Assembly: GCF_011378905.1 (NCBI RefSeq)
Contig: NZ_WTPY01000002.1
Span: forward strand, 124,001-188,000
Source: Paraglaciecola sp. 20A4
GTDB taxonomy: Bacteria > Pseudomonadota > Gammaproteobacteria > Enterobacterales > Alteromonadaceae
Direction of reading: 5' to 3'
Length of the DNA: 64,000 bases
This document shows, in pieces, positions 17,821-27,380 of this stretch (its first letter is position 1; every line of letters begins with the position of its first letter). The notes beneath the pieces are model-generated. The model was not told the DNA's origin, did not search any database, and worked only from the letters and a program-made list of their open reading frames with translations. A program made the translations under genes and the position numbers.

Positions 17821-20151
17821 TTAGCTTTTTTTGGCTTTTGCAAAGGCATCAGCGAACGCGTTACCCATAGCTAGATTCGCTGAGGCGGGCTTGGGCTTTT
17901 TGTTGTGAGGCTTGCCCGATGGTTTATTAGCTTGATGCGGTTTATTTTCACTATTACTTCGACCCTGATTTGCCGGTGCATTGATATCGTCGTCTAAGCG
18001 CATGGTGAAAGATACCCGTTTACGGGCAACCTCTACTTCCATCACTTTGACTTTGACTATATCACCAGTTTTAACTATCTCGCGGGGATCAGAAATATAT
18101 TTATTGGTCATGGCTGATATATGAACTAATCCGTCTTGGTGCACGCCTACGTCTACAAAGGCTCCGAAATTAGCAACGTTGCTTACCACTCCTTCTAAAA
18201 TCATCCCTTCTTTTAAGTCACTCAACGATGACACGCCTTCTTTAAAGGTCGCTGTTTTAAACTCGGGACGCGGGTCGCGACCAGGCTTATGTAATTCTTT
18301 AATAATATCGCTTACCGTAGGTAATCCGAAGGTGTCATCAACAAATTGTTGTGGCTCAAGCTTCTTAAGCAGCTCGGTGTTACCGATTAAGTCATTGACT
18401 GCACTGCCCGAATTTTTCACTATCGCTTGCACCACAGGATACGCTTCTGGGTGAACCGATGATGCGTCAAGTGGATTACTGCCATTCACAATACGTAAAA
18501 AGCCAGCTGCTTGCTCGTAAGCTTTAGGGCCTAAACGCTCGACTTTAAGTAAATCTTTGCGGCTAGCAAATGCGCCATGTCTATCTCTGAAATTAACAAT
18601 GTTTGTTGCCAATGTGCGGTTTAAGCCTGATACATGGCTTAATAAGGCGGCAGATGCCATATTTAAGTCAACACCCACAGCGTTAACACAGTCTTCAATC
18701 ACTCTATCTAGTGAGCGACCTAAGTTGCTTTGGCTGACATCATGTTGATACTGGCCAACACCAATGGCTTTAGGCTCAATCTTGACTAACTCAGCGAGTG
18801 GGTCTTGCAAACGTCGAGCAATGGATACTGCGCCCCTTAACGATACGTCCATATCTGGTAATTCGTTTGATGCCAGTTCCGAGGCCGAATAAACAGAAGC
18901 ACCTGCTTCACTTACCATTATTTTGCTTAGGCCTAACTCTGGATTCGCTTTAATGACTTCAGCTGCGAGCTTGTCTGTTTCGCGAGAGCCAGTACCGTTA
19001 CCGATACTGATAAGCTTCACTTTATGCTGTTTACACAACATACCTATAGTGCGTAGACTCTTGTCCCACAAGTTCTGCGGAACGTGAGGGAATATAGTGC
19101 TGGTGGCTAAAACCTTGCCCGTAGCATCTACAATCGCGACCTTTACACCTGTGCGTAAACCCGGATCGAGTCCCATGGTGTTTTTTGCGCCTGCAGGTGC
19201 CGCCATTAATAAATCATTTAGGTTTTTGGCAAAGACTTGAATCGCTTCCTGTTCGGCTTGCTCTTTTATCACACCGAATAACTCAGTTTCCATATGCAGG
19301 GCAATTTTCACCCGCCATGCCCACTGAACAACAGTCATTAACCAAGCATCAGCAGGACGATTAGCGAAATTCAATCCAAAGTGCTGAGCGATGATATGTT
19401 CACCATAAGAGCTCTTATCACTGTCTTCTTTTTGTGGATCAGCGTCCATTGACACCTGCAAAAAGTTCTCATTTCGACCACGAAAAAGGGCCAAGCAGCG
19501 GTGAGACGGAATTTTGCTTAAGCGTTCACTGTGTGCAAAGTAGTCAGTGTATTTAGCCGCTTCTTTTTCTTTGCCCAGGATCACTTGACTCTTGATATGA
19601 GCATTTGCCATCAAGTACTGACGCACCTTTTGCAGCAACGCAGCGTCTTCTGCGAAGCGTTCCATTAAAATATATTTTGCACCTTCTAAGGCCGATTTTT
19701 CATCAGCAACGCCTTTATCTTGGGCAATGAACTTGGCGGCTTCAGCTTCTGGGGTTAAATTCGGATTATCAAAAAGGATATCCGCTAACGGCTGCAAACC
19801 TGCTTCAATAGCGATCTGGCCTTTGGTTCGACGCTTAGGTTTGTACGGTAGGTATAAATCTTCTAGTTCGGTTTTATTATCACAACTTAAAATACTGCGT
19901 TTAAGCTGGTCGGTTAGCTTCCCTTGTTCATCAATCGTTTTGAGGATCACGTTACGTCTGTCATTAATATCACGAAGATAAACCAAGCGCTGCTCCAGCA
20001 GACGAAGCTGAATGTCGTCTAGGCCGTTGGTCGCTTCTTTACGATAGCGAGCAATAAAGGGCACGGTTGAGCCTTCATCTAAAAGCTTGACGGCAGCTTG
20101 TACTTGAGTGGCGTTGACGTGAAGTTCACTCGCGATTTTTTCAATGATCAT
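17821..20151 (-). CDS. tex: Tex family transcription accessory protein
   Basis: Cytoplasmic nucleic-acid-binding protein of 776 residues (YhgF in E. coli). Domains in order are the N-terminal helical Tex region, the YqgF/RNase H-like fold beginning at [17 protein letters not shown], the helix-hairpin-helix region around [22 protein letters not shown], and an S1 RNA-binding domain near residues 650-725 ([21 protein letters not shown]). A basic, Asn/Lys-rich tail ends the protein. The neighbour on the same strand is greB, as in E. coli. Its exact role in transcription and stress survival is still debated in the family. Confidence 0.95.
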   Translation of the reverse strand: MIIEKIASELHVNATQVQAAVKLLDEGSTVPFIARYRKEATNGLDDIQLRLLEQRLVYLRDINDRRNVILKTIDEQGKLTDQLKRSILSCDNKTELEDLYLPYKPKRRTKGQIAIEAGLQPLADILFDNPNLTPEAEAAKFIAQDKGVADEKSALEGAKYILMERFAEDAALLQKVRQYLMANAHIKSQVILGKEKEAAKYTDYFAHSERLSKIPSHRCLALFRGRNENFLQVSMDADPQKEDSDKSSYGEHIIAQHFGLNFANRPADAWLMTVVQWAWRVKIALHMETELFGVIKEQAEQEAIQVFAKNLNDLLMAAPAGAKNTMGLDPGLRTGVKVAIVDATGKVLATSTIFPHVPQNLWDKSLRTIGMLCKQHKVKLISIGNGTGSRETDKLAAEVIKANPELGLSKIMVSEAGASVYSASELASNELPDMDVSLRGAVSIARRLQDPLAELVKIEPKAIGVGQYQHDVSQSNLGRSLDRVIEDCVNAVGVDLNMASAALLSHVSGLNRTLATNIVNFRDRHGAFASRKDLLKVERLGPKAYEQAAGFLRIVNGSNPLDASSVHPEAYPVVQAIVKNSGSAVNDLIGNTELLKKLEPQQFVDDTFGLPTVSDIIKELHKPGRDPRPEFKTATFKEGVSSLSDLKEGMILEGVVSNVANFGAFVDVGVHQDGLVHISAMTNKYISDPREIVKTGDIVKVKVMEVEVARKRVSFTMRLDDDINAPANQGRSNSENKPHQANKPSGKPHNKKPKPASANLAMGNAFADAFAKAKKS

Positions 20152-20428
20152 GTAACGGCCCTATTTTGGCGAATTTATGAAGGTGTAAAGTAATTATGAA
20201 AATAGCTCAACAAGGCTATATATGGGTCTCGAGGGTAAAATACTAGCGTTAAAAGGCATAATTATGGATTATTTTTTGAAATTGTAGATATAAACTTTAA
20301 TATGGCACGCGTCGTTAACTGTTATGGGCTTTTTGGCCAATAAGTCCATAAAGCTAATTCAATATTTTCAAATCCATTATACAAGGGCTAAAGCGGTTAT
20401 ATCCATTGACGTATTAGTCTTAATTTGA

Positions 20429-20905
20429 CTATTTTTTATACTCTATCGAAGTGATATACCAGTCTTTACAGCCTGTGGGTGTGCTAACACTTGCCACATC
20501 ATCCACTTCTTTTTTGATTAACGCACGCGCCATGGGCGAGTCAATTGATATATATCCCTTCGCATCACCGTAGATTTCTTCTGGGCCAACGATGCGAAAT
20601 TTTTTTGTTTCTCCTTGGTCATTCTCGATTTCCACCCATGCACCGAAGAATACTTTTCCATCTTGTTGGGGAGAGTAATAAACTATTTTTAGATCCGGCA
20701 GAAGTTTTCTTAAGTAGCGAACGCGGCGATCAATCTCTCTTAGTTTTCGTTTGTTGTATTGGTAATCTGCATTTTCGCTTCGATCACCTAAGCTTGCGGC
20801 CCAAGTAACGATTTTTGTAATTTCTGGTCGCTGTTTTAGCCACAGATCGTCGTGCTCATCGTTGAGTTTTTTGTAGCCCTCAGGCGTGATCAATTTTGTT
20901 TTCAA
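20429..20905 (-). CDS. greB: transcription elongation factor GreB
   Basis: Rescues backtracked RNA polymerase by stimulating transcript cleavage. The N-terminal coiled coil carries the acidic tip in SLGDRSENADYQYNKRKLREID, and the C-terminal FKBP-like domain includes GPEEIYGDAKGYISIDSPMARALI. The pattern of RVRYLRKLL and a length of 158 residues favour GreB over GreA. It lies upstream of tex on the same strand with 277 bases between them, a conserved pairing in enterobacteria. Confidence 0.93.
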   Translation of the reverse strand: MKTKLITPEGYKKLNDEHDDLWLKQRPEITKIVTWAASLGDRSENADYQYNKRKLREIDRRVRYLRKLLPDLKIVYYSPQQDGKVFFGAWVEIENDQGETKKFRIVGPEEIYGDAKGYISIDSPMARALIKKEVDDVASVSTPTGCKDWYITSIEYKK

Positions 20906-21351
20906 GCCTCAATCCCTTTCTACGTAGTAACGAGTATTATTTGTGCGCAATATGTATACGTTATGCCTATGGGTAGTATTTTTCATATTGGGCTTTAGGT
21001 TTTCAGAAAAACAGGAGCTCTAGAGCAGACTACATCTGCTTAAGTCTAACTGGAATAAAAACGATTTTATTAGCGTAATTTATTACAAAAAATAATCACT
21101 TTCTAGGTATCAGTTTTTAGTTTGTAGGCTAATCTTAAGGTATCAAGTAGTTAGAAAGCGCATTCGCTTCAGTTAACTAGTTGATTATATCAAATTCACC
21201 CTTTATTTTTTTGGTGCTAAGGTAGGGCATCTGCAGAGATACAGCATACCAAGTTCAACCATTACCCGGATATTCTGGGCCAAATAACCCTTTTTTAAGG
21301 GTCTAAAACCGAGGGAACAAGGTTCAGCAAGGAAAGAAGCTGGTGAGTAAT
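20906..21351. other. long intergenic region with several hairpins
   Basis: No convincing protein gene is seen in the roughly 550 bases between greB and fkpA. It contains small hairpins, for example AGCAGA-TCTGCT near 21023-21040 and ACCCTT-AAGGGT at 21287-21302, and must hold the greB promoter. A plus-strand small RNA ending at the 21352 terminator is possible but unproven. Confidence 0.4.
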
Positions 21352-21386
21352 AAAAAACCGAACATCTGTGATGCTCGGTTTTTTTA
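21352..21386 (-). terminator. intrinsic terminator after fkpA (bidirectional form)
   Basis: CCGAACATC and GATGCTCGG form a nine-base stem with one mismatch and a three-base loop, flanked by an A-run and a T-run. On the minus strand it lies about 75 bases after the fkpA stop. The plus-strand T-run (seven T) makes it equally good for plus-strand transcripts. Confidence 0.75.
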
Positions 21387-21459
21387 TTTATTAGGGCCTA
21401 TTGATGATGGGTCTACACGACTTCATACATTTACAAACCCAATTTCTACGCGTAAAAAA

Positions 21460-22209
21460 CTATTCGCTAGCTTCTTCAGTTGAGGCTACATCTAATAACT
21501 CAACTTCGAATACTAAAGTTGAGTTAGGTGTAATTTTACCTGTTGCGCGTTCACCGTAAGCTAATTCAGACGGAATAAAAAACTTGAATTTAGAGCCAAC
21601 CTTCATCAATTGAACGCCTTCAGTCCAACCTGGAATGACGCGAGCTAATGGGAACGTTGCAGGCTCGCCACGGGTATAAGATGAGTCAAACTCAGTTCCG
21701 TCAAGTAACGTTCCTTTGTAATGCACCGTTACCGTGTCTTCAGCTGTAGGAGAAACACCTTCGCCTTCTGTTAGCACTTCATACTGCAAACCTGAGTCGG
21801 TTACTGTCACTTCTTCACGCTCTGCGTTTTCCGCAAGGAATTTTTCGCCGTCGGCAACATTGGTTTCAGCTTTTGCATCAGAAATGGCTTGTTGCTTTTC
21901 GCGAGAAGAGGCTTCCATAGCTAAAGTAAGCGCTTGAATTTCTTTCATCTCAAGCTGTGATTGTCCTTGCAGGGCAGCAACAAAACCTTTAACGACTAAA
22001 TCTTTATCAAGGTTAACGTCTAACGCTTGTTGTTCAGCCATTTTCTGCTCAATAAACTGACCCACGCTTGCACCCATAGCATAAGCTTGTTGCTGTGCTT
22101 CGGTATCAAGCTTTTGCTCTTCAACTTTTAGTAAATCCGTGTTTTGTTGACCACAGGCTGTAAGGCCAATGGCTGAGGTAATCAAAATCGCGATAGCAGT
22201 TTTTTTCAT
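21460..22209 (-). CDS. fkpA: FKBP-type peptidyl-prolyl isomerase, lipoprotein form
   Basis: Periplasmic prolyl isomerase and chaperone. A lipoprotein signal ends in LTAC (Cys19), unlike the soluble E. coli FkpA. The N-terminal helical dimerisation region (about residues 30-130) precedes the FKBP domain (about 145-240), with VHYKGTLLDGTEFDSSYTRGEP, RVIPGWTEGVQLM and FFIPSELAYGERA. Length of 249 residues is normal. The slyX gene lies beyond the divergent WD40 gene, which keeps the fkpA-slyX neighbourhood of E. coli. Confidence 0.92.
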   Translation of the reverse strand: MKKTAIAILITSAIGLTACGQQNTDLLKVEEQKLDTEAQQQAYAMGASVGQFIEQKMAEQQALDVNLDKDLVVKGFVAALQGQSQLEMKEIQALTLAMEASSREKQQAISDAKAETNVADGEKFLAENAEREEVTVTDSGLQYEVLTEGEGVSPTAEDTVTVHYKGTLLDGTEFDSSYTRGEPATFPLARVIPGWTEGVQLMKVGSKFKFFIPSELAYGERATGKITPNSTLVFEVELLDVASTEEASE

Positions 22210-22327
22210 TTACGTCTCCCCTGAGATAATATGTGTCGAATACATGACTTGTGAAGTGTTTCAACTTGATAAAGCGCTTATACTAAACGCCCTGAGCGAA
22301 AAGAGAAACCCAATTAGGAACAATCCA

Positions 22328-23302
22328 TTGACCGTATTACTAAGATTAAGTTTAATTTTTTTATTCCTAAGTGGCTGTTCTGGGCAATCATCAACACCAA
22401 TAATGTCTTGGCGACATGCTGATGATGGTGCTTATGCGGCAAATATATCGGCTGATGCCTCGTTAGCTGTAGTCTCAAGTGTGACCGGTGGTATATCGGT
22501 TTGGGACTTAGAGCACAATAAAAAGCTTTATACTTGGCAACACCAAGGCGAAGGTAATAACTTGGTTGCAAATGTGCATATCGCCTTCGATAACAGTTAT
22601 GTGGTGACTTCAGACCGAGAAGCTTTTGCCTTATGGAACGTTACCAGTGGCGATCCTGAGGGTTTCTGGCGCATTGATGAATCAAGCATTCGAGATGTGG
22701 CTGTTTCGAACCAAGGGCGGGGTGTTTTAGTAGCCAGAGGCAATGGCAAGGTGATGTTTTTTGAACCTAAAACCGGTCGTCGACTGGAGTTTTTAGGGCA
22801 TCAAGAAAAGGTCAATAGCGTCGATATATCGCCCAATGGATTCTACGCCCTCACGGGAGGTAACGATTACACAGCTTATCTATGGGATACTCGGTCTGGG
22901 CAAGTTATTCATAGCTTTACCCATAGTAGTCGCGTGACCAAAGTTGCATTAGATGATAATGGGCGTTACGGGTTTACCGCAGATAGCAAGCGCGATGCAC
23001 GCATTTGGGATCTCGTGACAGGCGAAGAAGTCAGTAATTTGCATTACCTTGCCCGTCAGAAAATTTTTAGCACGGCAGTTTTTTCCCAAGACGGCCAATA
23101 TTTATTAACAGGTTCACCGGCTAAGCGATTGAATTTATGGCGTGTGTCAGACGGTAAAGAATTGCAAGAATGGCAAGTATCACCAAGAGAGGGCAGTCGA
23201 CCGCAAACCGCCGTGGTTTATGGTGTTGGTTTTGCTAAGAACAATCAAGTTGTGTCAGAGAGTAGCAGTGGTTTAGCTGAGTTCTGGCAGATAAATGAGT
23301 AA
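22328..23302 (+). CDS. WD40-repeat lipoprotein
   Basis: Exported lipoprotein with a beta-propeller of about six or seven WD40 blades. A short signal (TVLLRLSLIFLFLSGC) ends in a lipobox. Blades show the WD-type ends ISVWDLEHN, YLWDTRSG, ARIWDLVTG and LNLWRVSDG. I chose TTG 22328 because AGGAA precedes it at seven bases and it begins the signal peptide; upstream in-frame ATGs would add a non-signal leader overlapping the fkpA promoter. The role is unknown, with protein-protein binding at the cell envelope likely. slyX follows after 17 bases. Confidence 0.82.
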   Translation: MTVLLRLSLIFLFLSGCSGQSSTPIMSWRHADDGAYAANISADASLAVVSSVTGGISVWDLEHNKKLYTWQHQGEGNNLVANVHIAFDNSYVVTSDREAFALWNVTSGDPEGFWRIDESSIRDVAVSNQGRGVLVARGNGKVMFFEPKTGRRLEFLGHQEKVNSVDISPNGFYALTGGNDYTAYLWDTRSGQVIHSFTHSSRVTKVALDDNGRYGFTADSKRDARIWDLVTGEEVSNLHYLARQKIFSTAVFSQDGQYLLTGSPAKRLNLWRVSDGKELQEWQVSPREGSRPQTAVVYGVGFAKNNQVVSESSSGLAEFWQINE

Positions 23303-23319
23303 TTAAATTAGAGTTGAAT

Positions 23320-23532
23320 ATGCAACACATAGAAGCAGATATAGAACAGCTACAAATGAAAGTCGCCTTTCAGGAAGACACGATAGAAGAACTGAACAAA
23401 GCCTTGATCAAGCAGCAAAAACAGCTAGAGTCATTGGAATTTCAGTTGTCTCACGTCATCAATAAGGTTAAAGAAATTGAAGTGCCCAGTGGCGATTCTC
23501 TTGACGTCGAACCGCCACCGCCTCACTACTAA
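23320..23532 (+). CDS. slyX: SlyX family protein
   Basis: A 70-residue coiled-coil protein with regular heptads (IEADIEQLQMKVAFQEDTIEELNKALIKQ) and the family's PPPHY C-terminal end. ATG 23320 is preferred over the TTG six bases earlier. Function is unknown in the family. It follows the WD40 gene and is convergent with yheV, as expected from the E. coli fkpA-slyX-yheV area. Confidence 0.9.
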   Translation: MQHIEADIEQLQMKVAFQEDTIEELNKALIKQQKQLESLEFQLSHVINKVKEIEVPSGDSLDVEPPPPHY

Positions 23533-23556
23533 GAGGAAGGTACTGAATATGAATGT

Positions 23557-23763
23557 TTACTCAGGTTTGAATACGCCAATCACATTTTCACTTTGGTGAG
23601 ACGCTTTTTTCACCTCTTTATTGGTTTGAGTTTGTTGATAATGGCACTTTATACATTCCATTTTTTCAACATTGTTCTCAAAATAAAGCATCAGAGTATC
23701 CATGCTTTTACATTGAGGGCAGGTTGCCCCAGCGATAAAACGTTTTTTAATTTTAGTCGTCAT
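23557..23763 (-). CDS. yheV: YheV family zinc-ribbon protein
   Basis: A 68-residue protein with two CxxC pairs, TCPQCKS and ECIKCHY, spaced for one zinc ribbon, and the family's KKRFIAGA start. The function is unknown. It is convergent with slyX and divergent from yheS. Confidence 0.9.
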   Translation of the reverse strand: MTTKIKKRFIAGATCPQCKSMDTLMLYFENNVEKMECIKCHYQQTQTNKEVKKASHQSENVIGVFKPE

Positions 23764-23840
23764 ACAAGAAGATTTCTTCGGTCAGTCATCTTGTTATCAT
23801 ACCGCAATCGACCGACTATGTTATCCGTCAATAGGTATTC

Positions 23841-25763
23841 ATGATCCAAATTTCTGATTTATCCCTTATGCGTGGCAATAAAACCTTGCTACACGAAACT
23901 AATGCTGTGTTGTACCCAGGGCATAAAGCGGGCCTTATTGGCGCCAATGGCTGCGGAAAATCCAGCCTTTTCGGCCTTATTCGTGGAGAGTTACATCCTG
24001 AGCAAGGGGAATGTAATATCCCCAAAGACTGGCAAGTGGTGTCCGTAGCACAAGAAACACCTGCGGTAGACCGCTCTGCTCTTGACTACGTCATTGATGG
24101 TGACAAACTTTATCGGCGTTTACAGGCTGAGCTTGAAGAAGCAGAAAGCGCTCATGAAGGGGTTAAAATTGCTGCTTTGCATGGCCAGTTGGAGCATGCA
24201 GGTGCTTATGATATTGAATCTCGCGCGGCCACAATATTAGCTGGGTTGGGCTTTGACAATCAAGCTATCAGCAGACCAGTTACCGCATTTTCAGGCGGCT
24301 GGCGCATGCGCTTAAACCTTGCTCAAGCGCTGCTTTGTCATTCTGACTTATTGTTACTTGATGAGCCAACTAACCACCTAGATTTAGATGCGGTAATCTG
24401 GCTCGAAAAATGGTTACAGCGTTACACTGGCACCCTATTACTTATTTCACACGATAAATCGTTTCTTGATAGTACCGTGAATGAAATTATTAGCGTAGAG
24501 CATCAACAACTCATAAGCTACACGGGTAATTATGATGCCTTCGAACGCCAACGTGCAGAGCGTTTACGCTTACAAAATCTGCAATTTCAGAAGCAACAAG
24601 ACAAAATCGCCCACTTAGAATCTTTTATAAATCGCTTTGGCGCAAAGGCTAGTAAGGCTAAGCAAGCCCAAAGTCGGGTGAAGCAGCTCGAAAAAATGGA
24701 AACCTTGTTACCTGCTTTAGCAGCTTCGCAGTTTAATTTCGAATTCTTTATGCCGCCGAAATTGCCGAATCCTTTAGTGAAAATGGAACACGTGCAATTA
24801 GGCTATGACGACACCATTATTCTTGAAAAGCTGCATTTAAACTTGGTGCCGGGCAGTCGTATTGGTTTATTGGGGCGTAATGGGGCCGGTAAATCGACGT
24901 TGATCAAATTACTTGCCGGCGAAAAACAGCCTATGAAAGGCATATACGAAACCTCAGCTGGATTGCGGATCGGTTATTTTGCCCAGCATCAGCTTGAATA
25001 TTTACGAGCTGACGATTCGGCGATGGATCACCTCCAGCGCCTCGACCCGAAAGCAACTGAGCAAGGTATGCGAGATTACCTAGGGGGATTTGGCTTCAAA
25101 GGGGATGATGCACTGGGACGGGTTGCGCCCATGTCCGGTGGAGAAAAAGCCCGGTTAGTTCTGGCGCTTACCGTCTATCAAAAGCCAAATTTATTGTTAT
25201 TAGATGAACCAACCAACCATTTAGATTTAGATATGCGTCACGCTTTGAATATGGCGCTGCAAGGTTTTGAAGGTGCAATGGTGCTCATTTCACATGATAG
25301 GTTTTTGCTGTCATCTGTATGTGATGATTTCTACTTAGTGGATAACCAACAAGTGACGATGTTCGATGGGGATTTAGATGATTACCGTGATTGGTTATTA
25401 AAATCTGAACGAGATAAGCAATCGACAGACAAACAAACGAGTGACAAAAAAGAACCTAAACTCGATCGCAAAAATATTAAACGCCTAGAGGCTGAGTTTA
25501 GGCAAGCTACGCAACCTCTTCGTAAAACTGTGCAGGCTCAAGAGAAAAAAATGGCCGAGCTTGAAAGCAAACTTGACGTCATAGAGCAGAAAATGGCTGA
25601 TCCCGAGATTTACGATATAGATAGAAAAGCCGAACTGAAAGTTCTATTGGCTGATCAAGCCAGTTGTAAGATGGCTCAAGAAGAGGCCGAAATGTTATGG
25701 CTAGATGCCCAAGAGCAAATTGAAGCCAAGCAAGCGGCTTTTGATACCGAGGTCGCGGGCTAA
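23841..25763 (+). CDS. yheS: ABC-F family ATPase, YheS-like
   Basis: Cytoplasmic translation-associated ABC-F protein of 640 residues without membrane segments. The first ATPase domain has GANGCGKSS, the signature SGGWRMRLNLA and LLLLDEPTNHLD. The linker rich in Lys and Gln follows, and the second domain has GRNGAGKST, SGGEKARLVLA and LLLLDEPTNHLD. A C-terminal coiled coil (about 545-635) completes the protein. Neighbouring yheV supports YheS over Uup or EttA. The family acts at the ribosomal E site. Confidence 0.93.
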   Translation: MIQISDLSLMRGNKTLLHETNAVLYPGHKAGLIGANGCGKSSLFGLIRGELHPEQGECNIPKDWQVVSVAQETPAVDRSALDYVIDGDKLYRRLQAELEEAESAHEGVKIAALHGQLEHAGAYDIESRAATILAGLGFDNQAISRPVTAFSGGWRMRLNLAQALLCHSDLLLLDEPTNHLDLDAVIWLEKWLQRYTGTLLLISHDKSFLDSTVNEIISVEHQQLISYTGNYDAFERQRAERLRLQNLQFQKQQDKIAHLESFINRFGAKASKAKQAQSRVKQLEKMETLLPALAASQFNFEFFMPPKLPNPLVKMEHVQLGYDDTIILEKLHLNLVPGSRIGLLGRNGAGKSTLIKLLAGEKQPMKGIYETSAGLRIGYFAQHQLEYLRADDSAMDHLQRLDPKATEQGMRDYLGGFGFKGDDALGRVAPMSGGEKARLVLALTVYQKPNLLLLDEPTNHLDLDMRHALNMALQGFEGAMVLISHDRFLLSSVCDDFYLVDNQQVTMFDGDLDDYRDWLLKSERDKQSTDKQTSDKKEPKLDRKNIKRLEAEFRQATQPLRKTVQAQEKKMAELESKLDVIEQKMADPEIYDIDRKAELKVLLADQASCKMAQEEAEMLWLDAQEQIEAKQAAFDTEVAG

Positions 25764-25803
25764 CCTCAACGACCTTTAACATGTGTTGCAGCTAGAGAAA
25801 TGG

Positions 25804-26391
25804 ATGACTCATATACTTGAAACCGACAGATTAATTTTACGCAATTGGATTCAAAGTGATTACACCCCATTTTACGCATTAAACGCTGACCCTGTCGCCA
25901 TGCGCTATTTTCCGTCGATTTATACGCAAGCGCAAAGTGATAGTTTGGCGGACAAATGCAAAGCGCATATTACGCAAAATGGATGGGGGCTATGGGCTGT
26001 GTGCACAAAATCGGATAATTTTTTTATTGGCTTTGTCGGTTTACATACCCCAGATACAAATCTGCCATGCTCGCCATGTATCGAAATAGGTTGGCGACTG
26101 CAACCGGAGTACTGGGGGTTAGGATATGCCAGCGAAGCTGCCCACAAAGCACTGGAATATGGGTTTAATGAATTAGCTTTACCTGAGATTGTGTCATTTA
26201 CTGCCAAGATTAATCAACCTTCACGAGTAGTAATGAAACGAATTGGTATGCGGGATACAACACGTAATTTTCAGCATCCGTCTCTTTCATCGGACAATCC
26301 ATTAGCTGAACATGTTTTGTATAACATTACCCGAGACAGATGGTTGCAGCAAGTTAACCCATCCAGAATTGGCTACTCATTCATTAAGTAG
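25804..26391 (+). CDS. GNAT family N-acetyltransferase, RimJ/RimL type
   Basis: A 195-residue acetyltransferase opening with the typical LETDRLILRNW, then IGFVGLHT and the acetyl-CoA region EIGWRLQPEYWGLGYASEAAHKALEYGF, followed by VSFTAKINQPSRVVMKRIGM. I chose ATG 25804 because it immediately precedes the conserved start; an earlier TTG at 25783 adds seven residues. The substrate is unknown. Its 3' end overlaps the convergent LysR gene by 15 bases. Confidence 0.87.
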   Translation: MTHILETDRLILRNWIQSDYTPFYALNADPVAMRYFPSIYTQAQSDSLADKCKAHITQNGWGLWAVCTKSDNFFIGFVGLHTPDTNLPCSPCIEIGWRLQPEYWGLGYASEAAHKALEYGFNELALPEIVSFTAKINQPSRVVMKRIGMRDTTRNFQHPSLSSDNPLAEHVLYNITRDRWLQQVNPSRIGYSFIK

Positions 26392-27264
26392 CGTAAATAA
26401 GCTTTCTTCGAAAGCCGCCGCTGCGGGAGACAAAGGGCGTTCTCGGTAACGTAGCTGATAAAGGGGCCTTGTTAATGCTGAGTTGTGTTTAGCTGATATT
26501 ATTTTTAATTTTCCCAATTGTACTAAATCCTCCGTTACTACTTTAGGCAGAAGTGCCACCCCCATGCCTTGGGCTACCGCTCTAGCAATCGCTTCGTTAC
26601 TACCGAGTTGCATGGTCTTTTTTACGCTAATATCTTGTTGAGTTAATAATTCAAACGACATTTGCCGTGTGCCTGAGCCTGGCTCCCGCAGCAGCCAGAG
26701 TTGCTGACTCAACCACTTTGCAGCAGCGCCGGTGCATCTCAGTGAACTTGGGATAACGATAGCCATTGGATCATCTTGCCAATGATGACTTGTGATATGC
26801 GGATCACTGGCACTGCCCTCGACTAATGCAACATCAATACTACAGCTAAGTAGTGACTGTTCAATCTGTGCGGTATTAGCTACTTGCACTTCTATTTTAA
26901 TGTGTGGATATTGCCAGTTAAAGCGAGCCAAATAAGGCGCAAGCCAATAACTCGCAATAGTGGTGCTAGCACCGATAACCACAGTGCCTTGCTTTAATCC
27001 CGTTTGGGCTCTTATTTCTTCCATTGCCGCTTGCTCGATGGCAAAGATACTTCGGGCATGATTAAAAAGTCTCTGCCCGCCCTCTGTTAGCGTCAGTTTT
27101 TTTCCTCTGGCTGCGCGCTGTACCAATTGCATACCTAATTGATATTCCAACTCTTTAAGCGCTTTAGATATCGCAGGCTGACTAATATAAAGCGCTTCAG
27201 CTGCTTGCGAAAAACTGCCTAAATGAGCAACGGTATGAAATACCCGAAGAGCTTGTAAATTCAA
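26377..27264 (-). CDS. LysR family transcriptional regulator
   Basis: DNA-binding regulator with an N-terminal winged helix-turn-helix (LRVFHTVAHLGSFSQAAEALYISQPAISKALKELE split over residues 5-40) and a type 2 periplasmic-binding-like effector domain. It is divergent from yeiH with about 116 bases between starts, the usual arrangement for a LysR controlling the neighbouring gene. The effector is unknown. A link to sulfur or cysteine stress is inferred from the YeiH family. Confidence 0.92.
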   Translation of the reverse strand: MNLQALRVFHTVAHLGSFSQAAEALYISQPAISKALKELEYQLGMQLVQRAARGKKLTLTEGGQRLFNHARSIFAIEQAAMEEIRAQTGLKQGTVVIGASTTIASYWLAPYLARFNWQYPHIKIEVQVANTAQIEQSLLSCSIDVALVEGSASDPHITSHHWQDDPMAIVIPSSLRCTGAAAKWLSQQLWLLREPGSGTRQMSFELLTQQDISVKKTMQLGSNEAIARAVAQGMGVALLPKVVTEDLVQLGKLKIISAKHNSALTRPLYQLRYRERPLSPAAAAFEESLFTLLNE

Positions 27265-27380
27265 TTTATTAACCTGTAGTTATCAATGCATGATTTTAAT
27301 GTATTGGAGTTATATTTTGACGCTGCCTATCATTAAGTCAACTTTTAAAATGACTCTTACCCAATAACAGGAGTGGTCTT

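Noticed and set aside
22169-22327. N-terminal extension of the WD40 protein
   Set aside because: It would overlap fkpA, and the signal peptide with lipobox begins at TTG 22328, which has its own ribosome-binding site.
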